NCBI GenBank assembly: GCA_022539475.1
Contig: VCMS01000130.1
Span: 62,001-126,000, forward strand
Length of the DNA: 64,000 nt
Direction: 5' to 3'
Origin: Gracilaria domingensis
Lineage: Eukaryota; Rhodophyta; Florideophyceae; Gracilariales; Gracilariaceae
The notes beneath the pieces are model-generated. The model did no database searches and had not been told where the DNA came from. It saw only the letters and a program-made list of their open reading frames with translations. The number at the start of each line of letters is the position of its first letter. The first letter of the stretch is position 1. This document shows, in pieces, positions 1-10,200 of this stretch. The translations under genes and the position numbers were made by a program.

Positions 1-474
1 GGTGAAGAGAGCAAAGTCCTGACTAGCACGGATTACTCTTTGCCTGTTCATGTCAAATGCACTTTGTTATGCCTACAAGTAAGTTAGGAACAGTTTGCTA
101 TCGACAAATTGTACCACAAATGTGTGGACGAAAACGCTGAAGAACTCAAATGCAGTTGAGTGAGATAACCTTCTTTACTATATGTTTGTTGGTTTCAAAA
201 TTGACCAGTTGACAGCTCCCCTCGTGCATTCTCTGCGTGTATCGGAGGTAACTACTATGAAAATCAGAAATGCGAGTTCAACGGGCCAAGGCAGTGATGT
301 GACTCCCATACGCTCTTGTTTTGACTTTCACAGACTTTGATAAGAAATGCAAACAGAATGCAGTCATCTTTCTTTTGCAGCGGAGAAATGCAACACGTAT
401 TAGAAGAAGCAAACAAGACCACGAACAGAAGAAAGCCACACTTCGCAGAGAGGATTTCATCCGGTGGCCAAACA
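1..474. other. Gene-free upstream stretch
   Basis: I see no coding sequence, RNA gene or repeat here that I can support. Open frames across 264-708 are short, disagree with one another and overlap the promoter of the next gene. The stretch probably holds distal promoter sequence of the secreted-protein gene at 584. Confidence 0.5.
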
Positions 475-482
475 TATAAAAG
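475..482 (+). promoter_or_regulatory. TATA box of the secreted-protein gene
   Basis: TATAAAAG lies 102 bp upstream of the ATG at 584. A TATA box normally places transcription start about 30 bp downstream, giving a 5' leader of roughly 70-80 nt here. Seen directly; the role is inferred from position and fit to the consensus. Confidence 0.6.
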
Positions 483-583
483 CCGAGTCCTTCTTGGGAT
501 AGACGAGCACGACAACTCTCTCATCCTACCATCTCTCATCGCATCAGCACTTTCATCTGATTCTTTTGACGTTGGCCTCCAAT

Positions 584-2446
584 ATGAAGAAAACATTCTG
601 TCTTCTCTTCGTCCTTCTTATTATAATCGTTTTACAGCCGGGGAATGCTGTGGAGTTCCCGGAATACAATCACGAGCAGCATCCTTTGCATGCTCTGGTG
701 GCGCCTAGTGCCAGAATTGAACCAGTCATCATGAAGAAATACGCACGTTATGTGCACAAAACAGGGTGGACGGCCGAACGGATGATGTTCGTGCCTAGAA
801 CCGCCAGTTATCAGGATATCTGGAGAAAGAGCCGTCTGGGAAACAATCTGGACGCATTGTTTATTGTAGGGACCTCTACTCGGTCTCCGACGCCCTACGT
901 CAAGGTGAAATTGAACGCGGAGGCAAGGGTGTTCTTACTTTTGAGTGGGAAGTCGCAAACGTTCAGGTCTCCGCGAAATAGGACCAGCATCAATGGTTTG
1001 CTGCCAAAATGGGAGCACGCACGGTGGGTGAAGTCAGTAACCGGAGAGCGTATATCTGTAGGGGACCCTGAAAGGTTCGGGGGAAACGTCAGTCTTCCAG
1101 CCCAGGGCCTTATCTTGGAATCCTTGGTTCCCGATGGCGAGGAAATTGTGTTGCCCCATCCTAGCTCCGTATCTGTCGAAGGTCGACCATGCCAGCGATT
1201 TACGTTATTGTTCGCCAGAGCGGATTCCAAGAGAGTAACGGCTTTCGATTACCCCCAGCGACCGTTGAACGTCTTGAACTTGGCAAAGGGAAAGGTTGTC
1301 CCCACCACCGCAGTGGCACCGAATGTCAGATGCCCCACATGGCTGCACGATCTGTATCTAACGCCAACTAGGGATGCCGACATCGCTCAGCGTCACGGTG
1401 AAAGAATTTTCTGGCGCACTTGGCACCCCTCGATCGACCCACTGTTCTGGTGCTATTATGATCATGAGCACGGAAGCTACCCGGGGAAGTACCGACCTCC
1501 GTTCCATTATACGGCATTCAAAACGGAGGATCCCGCCACCTCTAGCGGAAGGCAGGCCGAATCACATAACGGCTTCAAGGTCTTCTCCTTTGCTTTGAAG
1601 TCGCAACAGAAGTTCATCGTGATGGCCGTCCACATGCAAGTTTCGATGGCGAGACGTTTCACCACGCGCTTCCATACTATAGTGTTTGCGGTGCTGGACA
1701 AAAGCTGGAGGTTAGAGGCGGAGGTACAAATGAAGGTGGACTTTGGAGCTGCTGTAGTGACTTGGGCGAACCGGACTGAACAGGTGATAAGCGCTGTCGA
1801 TGCTCAGATTGCGAAAGAGCTCGACGAACGTCAAGTGCTCGCTCGTCGGCGCTTTAACCTGTTGAATGTGGACAATCACTACCCGTCCTCGGTGGACCAG
1901 CGGTATCTGCTGCACAACTTTCTGAAAGCTGGGGTCGGGAACGAACGGGAAGTGCTGAAAGGAATTTATGAGCATTGGCGCGCACCCTTGAACTCTTGTC
2001 TGCAGCCGAAGCAGGCGAAGGTGAACAGGGGCTTTAACTTTGATGTGAGAAACCCATCAACAGCTATGAGGTACATCAATGCTACTACAGACGCGTCAAT
2101 GCAACGGCTGTCGGGCGACAACGTGAATAGGTTTCTGAAGATCCTAGACACTTTGCATTTTGGGGCGGAGTTTTGCCGGTTTGGGGGACGAAAGCTGAGG
2201 GACGTCGAGAAGGAAGGGGTGTTCTTCACAGACCCGTACTTCTCAAAACTTGAGAATGGACCAGGGAAGAATTCGGTGCGCCAGTTCATCAGCCCCGACC
2301 TTGGGAATGTTGAGCTGAGAAAAGGGTTGATTCTACCTGATGGTCCATGGTGGCAACCGATGGGGTACGTTCCCCGCAACACGAACGCAGTGAATGGGCG
2401 AAGGCTTGAGAACATTGAGAAGTCTGTGCGTGCTTCTGTGAACTAA
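584..2446 (+). CDS. Secreted protein of unknown function, 620 aa
   Basis: The ATG at 584 is chosen because the frame further upstream has only non-ATG starts and a TATA box sits 102 bp before it. Residues 1-23 form a clear signal peptide (MKK, a long Leu/Ile/Val core, then PGNA), so the protein should enter the secretory pathway. No transmembrane segment follows. Several N-glycosylation sequons occur (NRTS, NVSL, NRTE, NATT). Near the middle a tryptophan/histidine-rich patch reads W-H-P-S-I-D-P-L-F-W-C-Y-Y-D-H-E-H-G-S; the Asp/His/Glu cluster looks like a metal site, but I cannot name the family. The C-terminal half is basic and has no repeats. The frame is intact over 1.86 kb. An extracellular matrix or cell-wall role is possible from secretion alone; no enzyme function should be assumed. 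Confidence 0.8.
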   Translation: MKKTFCLLFVLLIIIVLQPGNAVEFPEYNHEQHPLHALVAPSARIEPVIMKKYARYVHKTGWTAERMMFVPRTASYQDIWRKSRLGNNLDALFIVGTSTRSPTPYVKVKLNAEARVFLLLSGKSQTFRSPRNRTSINGLLPKWEHARWVKSVTGERISVGDPERFGGNVSLPAQGLILESLVPDGEEIVLPHPSSVSVEGRPCQRFTLLFARADSKRVTAFDYPQRPLNVLNLAKGKVVPTTAVAPNVRCPTWLHDLYLTPTRDADIAQRHGERIFWRTWHPSIDPLFWCYYDHEHGSYPGKYRPPFHYTAFKTEDPATSSGRQAESHNGFKVFSFALKSQQKFIVMAVHMQVSMARRFTTRFHTIVFAVLDKSWRLEAEVQMKVDFGAAVVTWANRTEQVISAVDAQIAKELDERQVLARRRFNLLNVDNHYPSSVDQRYLLHNFLKAGVGNEREVLKGIYEHWRAPLNSCLQPKQAKVNRGFNFDVRNPSTAMRYINATTDASMQRLSGDNVNRFLKILDTLHFGAEFCRFGGRKLRDVEKEGVFFTDPYFSKLENGPGKNSVRQFISPDLGNVELRKGLILPDGPWWQPMGYVPRNTNAVNGRRLENIEKSVRASVN

Positions 2447-3141
2447 AAGAAAGTATTGTGATAGATCGAATTCAGGGCTAGGGTACAATCGATTGATTGC
2501 AATACAACTGTCCGTTCCGTATTTGCAATCAACGATTGAGAGGTGAATCATGATTAAAATGTAGATATATTCGGTTCCCTCCATAGAAATCCCAATTGCA
2601 AAGTAGCTCAGAATTGCAATCGCAATTGTAAACTATCTCGCAATCTTAAACAAGATTGTACCCCTGGTATAAGAACTGACAGCTTTACCTGCATTTCTCC
2701 AACTCCAAACAGATTTGAAACCCAACATTCGATGGCAATATTTCATGTTTGAACATTCCAACAAACCGACAGTCGATTAAGTAAACGGACCATTGAATGC
2801 CTGTTGTAATGCCCAATACAATCATTACTTCTATGAGCAATACTTTACAGAGTTATTCCTTTTTACAGGAACGGAGGAAGAGAGACTGCTGTAGAGAAAG
2901 TTTGGTGTGCTTTAAGTTGCATGATTGCAATTATGATTGCTAACAGAGAGCAGTAAGCAATTCTGAGTGCGAAGGGAAGGAGATTTGCAATACTGATGGT
3001 TGTTCTGATTGCAGATTGCTGTCGTCTAGTGCAGTCAATAACAATAGCATTGTCCCCACACTTGGATCGAATACTAGAAGATAGAACGAAATAACATAAC
3101 ATAGCGATACTTTTCGACAGTTTATTGTTTGGAAACTCAAA
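2447..3141. other. AT-rich intergenic stretch with TTGCAAT cluster
   Basis: There is no gene. The stretch holds at least six scattered copies of TTGCAAT or its complement (around 2497, 2524, 2594, 2613, 2925 and 2985) plus several near-matches. They are irregularly spaced, so this is not a simple tandem array. It may be decayed repeat or regulatory sequence. Confidence 0.4.
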
Positions 3142-3521
3142 GTGCCGATTTACTTCTCGGAAGTACGACGAAGGGTGCGCTCAGGTGTCAATGTCAAGCC
3201 CATCATGTTGGTTTGCCCGGCAATGTTAAGACAGGTGATATCCGTAAGAGAAGCTGAGGTTGTCGTACCACAGCTTTTTGTCGGACACACCCCTCATTTA
3301 CATTCTTTTGGCTCTTTTCTGCTGAAGAAACATATTGCTCGTCGCTGTAGAACAGGAGTGTTGAATGGTGCTGAGCATTATTTTTTACGTTGCCCGCCTC
3401 GAACACTATTAAGACGGCTTATTCTGCCTCCCCTGAGGAAACAAAGTGGTCCGACGACGTGTTGGCCTTTCTGGTGAGGGAGCGCTTCTTTCAGGATCGC
3501 TCTGCATTTAGTTCTTGTTAA
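3142..3521 (+). pseudogene. Decayed 3' end of a LINE-type retrotransposon
   Basis: One frame reads a stretch of the type F-x-G-H-T-P ... H-I-A-R-R-C ... A-E-H-Y-F-L-R-C-P. This resembles the cysteine/histidine tail that follows reverse transcriptase in many non-LTR elements. A second frame continues with D-V-L-A-F-L-V-R-E-R-F-F-Q-D-R and stops at 3519-3521, so at least one frameshift separates them. The motif V-L-A-F-x-V-R-E-R-F-F-Q recurs at 28514-28608, and both copies are followed by a GA-rich tract. The family assignment is inference; the shared protein motif is seen directly. Confidence 0.4.
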
Positions 3522-3538
3522 GCTACTGTGCCCGTAAA

Positions 3539-3561
3539 AGAGAGAGAGAAAGAGAGAGAGA
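3539..3561 (+). repeat. (GA)n microsatellite
   Basis: A run of GAGAGA with occasional AAA. The same kind of tract follows the related LINE-tail copy near 28627. Confidence 0.8.
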
Positions 3562-3847
3562 TTGTTTGCAAGCTGCCTCGAGTGCGCGACGGTACGGCAG
3601 TGGGAACATCAGTACAATGGTGAATGTGGAAGACGATACAACGCGGGTGAAATAAGTGTCTAATCAAGCTCACATCGTAACTGTGGGCCTTCTAGCCATT
3701 CTAAAATGGTCGTTGTTGATGATTTTGTTAGTTCACATATGCACGAGGTGTTTCTTGTTTGCAAGCTGCATCGAGTGCGCGAGGTTACGGCATTGGGAAC
3801 ATCAGTACAAAGCTGAATGGGGAAAACAGTAGATTGCAGGTGAAACA
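3561..3847 (+). repeat. Direct repeat pair, about 93 bp, offset 193
   Basis: Copy 1 at 3561-3653 and copy 2 at 3754-3847 share a core starting TTGTTTGCAAGCTGC and running through GGGAACATCAGTACAA, with scattered mismatches. The spacer does not match. It looks like an old duplication or a fragment of a dispersed repeat just upstream of the peroxidase gene. Confidence 0.7.
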
Positions 3848-4379
3848 TGGAGTGGACTGAGTCTCACCCCGAAATGATGCGTTCTCTTCCGCCTTTCAGT
3901 GACGATCGGTTGTGATCTGCTGACTGAGCACATTTGGTGAATGAAATATTCATTTGCTGTCCGAAGCGCAGGAAGATGATGCGCGACGCGAGGGTTGCGC
4001 GTTTGTGCTTTGAAGGCTGTAAGTCAGCAGCGATGGGCGGGATGGAAGGACTGTTGGTTGGGGGCAAGCGCCGGGGAGCGGCAGACGGCATCGGCTGGGA
4101 GTGAAGGGGAGGTGTCTGGCGGGAGGCGTGAGGTTCATGCTTCTGGCGACAGCACCATCTTTTTGGACTACCTTCGTACCCCTGGTTACCAGGGCCTGGT
4201 AGATTGAATTTGGCGCACGCGTTTGCTTGTTGGCGCGCGCCGTTAGCAGCTCGCCGCCGCTCGCTGCCGCGCAGACGTCGCCACCGCTGCGCCGCCGCCG
4301 CCAAACGCGCGCGCGTCCTCGCCGCGCCGTTGAGAGTTGGCGCGTTCGCGATCTCCGCTGCCCCCCACGCACACGCGCC

Positions 4380-4435
4380 ATGCGCTCGCTGCTGACGTTT
4401 GCGCCGCCGCTGCTGCGCGCCGCCGCCGCCGCCGC

Positions 4436-4489
<54 letters not shown>

Positions 4490-4985
4490 GCCGCGCGCGT
4501 GCGCGGCGTCGAGCGCGCGCTCGCTGTCCGAGCTGCCGGCGCTGCGCGACATCGACGGCAACGAGGTGCCGCCGGAGCGCTTCGCGCACAAGGTGGTGTT
4601 CGTCATGAACGTGGCGTCGGCGTGCGGCTACACCGACGCCGGCTACGCGCTGTTCAAGCGCCTGACCGACAAGTACGCGCCGGAGCACTTTGTGGCCGTC
4701 GCCATCCCATGCAACGCGTTTGGCTGGCAGGAGTCGGCCGAGCCGGCGCAGATCAAGCAGTTTGCGCTGCAGCGCTCCGAGCGGCTGCTGGTGCTGGAGC
4801 GCTCGGATGTGAACGGCGACGCGCAGCACCCGATCGTGCGCGTGGCCAAGTCGGCGTTTCCGGGCCGCATCAACTGGAACTTCGACGGCCGCTACGTGTT
4901 TGACCGCGCGGGCGTGCCGGTGGCGCGCTTTGGCAACTCGGCGTCGCCCGAGCAGATCGAGGCCGCCATTGACAACGCGCTGTGA
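4380..4985 (+). CDS. Glutathione peroxidase, non-selenium type, 201 aa
   Basis: The protein reduces hydroperoxides using thiols. The ATG at 4380 opens a short N-terminus, then 22 alanines at 4419-4484, then a basic Ala/Ser/Arg stretch, suggesting an organelle-targeting leader. Family motifs are clear: NVAS-A-CGYT with Cys in place of selenocysteine, IPCNAFGWQE (family FPCNQFGxQE) and WNFDGRYVFDR (family WNFxKFLV), giving the Cys, Gln, Trp and Asn of the active-site tetrad. The mature domain is about 155 residues, normal length. The separate resolving cysteine of plant thioredoxin-dependent members is not visible: after PCNAF no further Cys occurs. Two 17-bp direct repeats lie just past the stop (4987-5003, 5008-5024). 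A large minus-strand open frame over the same bases is a GC shadow. Confidence 0.93.
4419..4484 (+). repeat. GCC trinucleotide tract coding 22 alanines
   Basis: Twenty-two consecutive Ala codons, all GCC except one GCT near the start of the run. This is a slippage-prone triplet repeat inside the N-terminal leader of the peroxidase, so its length may vary between strains. Confidence 0.9.
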
Positions 4986-5208
4986 TCGAAAGCGCGCGAG
5001 CTGCATAGAAAGCGCGCGAGCTGCTTACCGGCGGCGCGCTCGTCGGCGACGCGCCCAAATGCCGTTAGACCAAAAATCCTCTCCCTAACGAGTCGCACGC
5101 GCCGGCTATCGCCAATCGCCGTGCGTGTGAGCGGCCAGCCACAAAGAACATAATACAGCAGCAAACACAACACGCAACAACACGCACAAGCCCTTGCCCC
5201 GGCTCTCG

Positions 5209-5523
5209 TGTTGATCCTACAAGTCCGTGACTACTTGCGTCGACATTACATCTTCTTTGTCGATACTCTTCGAACACTATGGTATCGATATTAGTCCATC
5301 GCACTGTGCGGATAACTTGCGTAGCTACTTAGCAGTCCAGGCTAGGCTCGTTGTCACCTTCTAGCCCGGACAGGAATCTAGTCGCAACAGTAAAGCATAC
5401 TGCAAGAGCAAGCAGACCTGTGTCGTTGCTCGCGTTTTCCTCCGCTCAGAGTCCTCGTGGACAGACAGGATAGCCAGCGCTCCCTGTCCGAGCACAACAA
5501 CATCTCAGTGTTGTTTGTCGACA
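5209..5523 (+). repeat. Copia 5' LTR
   Basis: TGTTGATCC...TTGTCGACA, 315 bp, matching 10490-10804 with one difference. Transcription of the element should start here; I see no clear TATA box. Confidence 0.96.
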
Positions 5524-5563
5524 TTCGCGAATCAAAGCAAACAACCAAACAATTTATCTGATC

Positions 5564-7243
5564 ATGTCGAACGCGTCCGCAAAACCGTTTGGCACGATTC
5601 GTCTTCTGAATGACGTACAACGTGGACTTGAGAACCTCTTCGAGGGCTACATGTCCACTACGCCTGTATTGACCGGAGAAGATCTACTGGCCGCAATTCG
5701 TGAAGATCTTGGTGCTATGCAATTTGTAAACCCAAGTATTGTCAGCAACTACAACATTTACAAACGCGTTCGCACCTTTTTGGAAACGAGAGAAGTAGTT
5801 ATACCACGAAACGCAGAAACCGGAACTCTAATTGGTAAGCGAGTTATTGCTGCCATTTGGAACGATGATGAACATGCAGATGTGCGCAAGCGTGCAATGG
5901 ACTACTTGGATGCGATTCGTAATGGTGACGTTGTACTGTATTTGCCATCGAACCAAGGCTCTCCAGCACAACTCCCCTTCCGACTTCAGGATCCATCCAC
6001 CCCTGCTCCTGCAGGTGAATCATCTGCGCAGGTTGCAATTGATCTTTCGGAAGATCAGTACGAGAACAAACGTTGCTCTTTTTTCTCCACTCGTTACCGC
6101 ACTCGCCGCGACAAATTCACTGGTGATCTAGAGGAAGATTGGGGTGATCACATCGCTTGCTTCATGGACTACTGTAACGATCAGAAGGTGAAAGGCGGTG
6201 ATCGTTCCCAATATCTACACTACTCGTTTGGTGGAGATGCTCTTCACTTCTATCGAGAGGAGATTCGTGACAAACAAATGTCTTGGGGATCTATTGTTGG
6301 TGCCTTCAGTGAGCGGTACTCTTCACCAACCTCACGAGAAGATATGTCTTCCAAGTTAAACTCTCTTCATCTTTCACAGTTCATGAAAGATGATAGGCTA
6401 CCGCGAGAAGCCTTGGATGCCCTGATCAAAGAGATTGACCGTCTCACTCCGATGGCGCACGTCGAGGACCGGACAGATCGCCATAAACGCAAGGTACTCG
6501 CAAATGCAGTACAGGGAATACCTTGGGCTCGACATATTCTGTCTCAGACCAACTCGAAGCTCTTTCCGTACAGGGCTCTCATGTCAGAGCTTTTCAGCGC
6601 AGAGCTGAACAATCGTCAATTTACAGAAGGTCAGAAACGTATGAACACCCCCGACAACTCGTCTTCCGCCGACGACGTGCAGTACAGACAAAAGATGTCT
6701 ACTGTGAACTACTCTCAGGACGATCCAGACGCATATGCTGAGAACGCCGTCAATTTCTCTGGACAAGGTCGTTTCGGACGAACTCCATCCAGTACATCCA
6801 CATTCAAACCCGCTGCCACCTTCCCTCGACACCGTCATGGCCCCGGCCGAAGGAAGCCCAGAGTAGAGCTCCCTTCAAACCTAGCCGCATGCTGGAATTG
6901 TGAGAAGCAAGGATGCCGACTTTTCATATGCACTGAACCCCGCAATGAGCACAAGATACGGAGAAACAGAGACAAGGCCAGAAGCTGGTTAAAGCGAAAC
7001 AGGACGAAAGATGTCAACTTAATTGACGATCCTGAAGGCGCTTTTGTTATGAATCAACTCGCCGAAACTCTTCTGGTTGAGCCTAACACAGCGCCCTCTA
7101 CAGACTATCATAATGAAACCCCAGAGTCGGAAAGCCTCTTGGCCAAGATCCAGACGTCCCTCATCAGCAATGCGGACTTGGCACGATCTGCCGCACCGGC
7201 TCCGTATGGTAATGACGATAATTCTACGGATGAGGGTTTTTAA
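5564..7243 (+). CDS. gag: Copia Gag, 559 aa
   Basis: The structural protein of the element, which packages its RNA into particles. The ATG at 5564 lies 40 bp after the 5' LTR. The central region (about residues 170-310) has the helical, Trp- and Leu-rich character of a retrotransposon capsid. Near the C-terminus there is a single zinc knuckle, C-W-N-C-E-K-Q-G-C-R-L-F-I-C, spaced CX2CX4CX4C; the usual His of CX2CX4HX4C is replaced by Cys. A basic stretch (RRNRDKARSWLKRNR) follows, suited to RNA binding. The frame ends GAG GGT TTT TAA, placing the slippery heptamer directly before the stop, so a fraction of ribosomes should go on into pol. Confidence 0.9.
   Translation: MSNASAKPFGTIRLLNDVQRGLENLFEGYMSTTPVLTGEDLLAAIREDLGAMQFVNPSIVSNYNIYKRVRTFLETREVVIPRNAETGTLIGKRVIAAIWNDDEHADVRKRAMDYLDAIRNGDVVLYLPSNQGSPAQLPFRLQDPSTPAPAGESSAQVAIDLSEDQYENKRCSFFSTRYRTRRDKFTGDLEEDWGDHIACFMDYCNDQKVKGGDRSQYLHYSFGGDALHFYREEIRDKQMSWGSIVGAFSERYSSPTSREDMSSKLNSLHLSQFMKDDRLPREALDALIKEIDRLTPMAHVEDRTDRHKRKVLANAVQGIPWARHILSQTNSKLFPYRALMSELFSAELNNRQFTEGQKRMNTPDNSSSADDVQYRQKMSTVNYSQDDPDAYAENAVNFSGQGRFGRTPSSTSTFKPAATFPRHRHGPGRRKPRVELPSNLAACWNCEKQGCRLFICTEPRNEHKIRRNRDKARSWLKRNRTKDVNLIDDPEGAFVMNQLAETLLVEPNTAPSTDYHNETPESESLLAKIQTSLISNADLARSAAPAPYGNDDNSTDEGF
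7234..7240 (+). promoter_or_regulatory. -1 ribosomal frameshift slippery site GGGTTTT
   Basis: In the gag frame the bases read G GGT TTT, an exact X XXY YYZ heptamer, followed at once by the TAA gag stop. Slipping back one base enters the pol frame, which has its last stop at 7231-7233 and is then open for over 3 kb. Function is inferred from the match and its position; I did not model a downstream pseudoknot. Confidence 0.75.
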
Positions 7244-10200
7244 TTGGGGATCGCAATGGCCGCTCTTTCCCCAATCAAAGGCCCACAAAACCACCCGACG
7301 CTCATCGCTCCCAGTTTTCATCGAACTACTCAACCTGTTACGCGCCAAAATGGGCGTTGCGCAAACGCAGAAGCTCCCACGCAACCCCACAATCTCCATT
7401 TGCGCGACGTATTGTGAAAGAGGTACTGAACTTCAGTGCTAAAAGTCCCACAGGAAAACAGTACTCCTCAAGCGTCTTTGAAGGAGCATGCGTCGATCCA
7501 GGTGCGCACAAATCCGTTTGCGGCTTGGCACAAGCACGAGCTTATTGCACGTCAGCGGGATTGAAGCTGAAACTATCTCCTTCTCCTTATGCTTTCAAGT
7601 TTGGGGACGGATACAGAAACAGCCTTGGAAACATGCCCGCCCGCATACCCACCCCAGACGGCACCTTCATCTCAATCAACATTGACGTTGTGTCCGCGGA
7701 CATTCCTTTTCTGATTGGACTAGAGGTTTTGGATCGTTTTGGACTTTACCCAAACAACGTTACAAACCAGCTCGTTCATCATCGTGCAGGATGGTCGCTA
7801 CCACTTAAACGCAAGCACGGACACCTCTTCTTGGAATGGAGCTTACCGTCAATCCTCTACACTCGATCCGAACTACAGAAGCTACACGAACACTTTTTCC
7901 ATCCTAGCGCCGGAAAGCTCCTCAACCTCTTAAAACGCTCTAAGCCCGATGATCTTTCGCCGGATACCAAACGTCTTTTGCAAGACATTTCGAACAAGTG
8001 TGCTTCATGCCAGCGGTTCTCCTCCCGACCCTTTCGCTTCCGTGTTTCTATTCCCGAGGAAAACATTCAGTTCAATCAGGAGATCGCCCTAGACCTGATG
8101 TTTCTGAAGTATGGTAAGAAGAAACGAATACCTGTCCTTCACATCGTCGATACGCAAACGCATTACCAGAATGCCGTGATTCTCAAAGAGGAATCCGCGA
8201 AGGACATTTGGGACGCATTCCTGGAAGCCTGGGTCACTACTTATACTGGTTTTCCCTCAGTCATGCGTGTAGATCGCGGCTCCGCATTCACCTCTAAGTA
8301 TTGGGGAAATTGCACAATGGAATACGGCATTGAACTTCGCATTTCAGGCATCCAATCCCACAACAGCATTGGATCAGGTGAGCGTTACCATGCTCCCCTC
8401 AGGAGGATATTCAACACCGTCCGCCATGAATGCCCGTCTCTAGACGCGGATCTTGCCCTTCGTTACGCAGTGAAAGGTATCAATGACACAATGGGACCCG
8501 AAGGACTCGTCCCATCGTTACTTGTGTACGGAACATTGCCCCGTTTTCCCATCCCCACATCCACAGTTCCAAATCAACAAGAGCGATTACGTGCCCTTGA
8601 AGCAGCTCGACGCGAAATGGCCTCCATCACTGCCAAACTACGCATTCAACAGGCCCTTCGCTCCAAAATCCCGCCCGCCACCAGATACCTCTTGGAACCA
8701 GGTCAACGTGTCTTGGTCTACGACGAAAAGTTGAAACACTGGACTGGCCCCTACACTATCCTAAAGTTGGTGGGTAAACAAGTTTCCGTGGACGTGGACG
8801 GAAGAACGGCTCATTACAGTATAGCACACGTGCTCCCAGATCCCACAGAAGTAGGTGATGATGAGTTGAGTCGCCTTCACCAAGGTTTGAACTGCTTCAG
8901 GTCGAATTCGGTTCCTTCGGTCCACATCACAGAGATATTAAGCCCCTCTGACTTCCGTGGCAACCTTCAGCTTTTTGACGATTCTAAAGCTCAAGAGCTC
9001 GCCGGCCTTGCCAAACGTGGTGTGTACGAAGTCATTTGCCGTGAAGAACTTGACCCTACTGTACCGCACAACATACTTGGTGGCCGGTTTGCTCTATCGA
9101 TCAAGAACACAGACTCTGATAACGAGATTTACAAAGCTCGTTTCATTGTGCAAGGACATACCGACTCCGAGAAGCTGCGATTAGTACACCAAAGCACCAC
9201 CTTGAAACAGTCTTCAATTCGTCTACTTATCGCGATAGCAGCTATTTTTGGTTTCCCTGTATGGTCCCAAGACGTGTCCCAAGCATATCTACAATCTGCT
9301 GACAAGCTCATGCGGGACATATACATACGCCCGACAGCCGAATTCTGCCTCTCAGAGGACAAACTACTCAAATTGCTAAAACCTCTTTACGGTTTAAGCG
9401 ATTCAGGAGACTACTGGAATCGTACTTTTGCAAATCACCTTCGCCAAGACCTGATGATGATGCCGACCCCCGGAGACCTGTCCCTATTTTTCAAAGTCGT
9501 CCATGACAAACTAGAAGGACTAACAGGCGCGTATGTAGATGATACAATCAGTACCGGTACCGCTTCTTTCGACAACTCCTCCCGCATTACGGAAACAAGA
9601 TTTGACTCCAAGCCCCGCGTCTACGACAATTTCAGGTTTGCCGGAATTGATATCACAAACAGCGATAATGGTTACAAACTTCAGCAGACCAAGTTTGCCT
9701 CTCGAATCGAACTCCTTGAAGCTACTGCCACGTTCCCTCAGTTCCGCTCGAAACGTCAAGAACTTGCTTGGTTAGTTCATACGAGGCCTGACATTGCTGC
9801 AACCGTTAACCTCCTCGCCCAAGTAACTGAAGCCCAATTCGAAAAGCCCTACATTGATCAGATTAACATTTTGATCCGCCGCATACACGTCTCTGCAGAC
9901 CGCGGTATCTTACAAAGGCGTTTGGATTTGAAGACGTTGCATATTAGGGTGTACAGTGATAGTTCTTTTGCGAATACGCCCTCGCAACACTCACAACTCG
10001 GTTATTTAATCGCACTTTGTGATCACACTGGTCACCACAACATCGTACATTATACCAGCTACAAGAGCCGCCGCCGAGTTCGTTCAGTAATGGGAGCTGA
10101 ACTATACGCTTTTTCAGACGCATTTGATCTCGCCTATCTTTTCAAACGAGAACTGCAGTCTATGCTCAAGCAACATATTTCTCTTGTAATGCTGACTGAT

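Noticed and set aside
3864-5006. 380-residue minus-strand open frame opposite the peroxidase
   Set aside because: Its long poly-Gly and Arg/Ala composition is the mirror of the GCC tract and GC-rich third positions of the peroxidase gene, which has clear family motifs.
5065-5304. Orphan C-terminus of the WD40 gene on the far side of the copia element
   Set aside because: The frame does run on in phase across the empty site, but WD40 character is already lost before 11150, so the extension is probably accidental.
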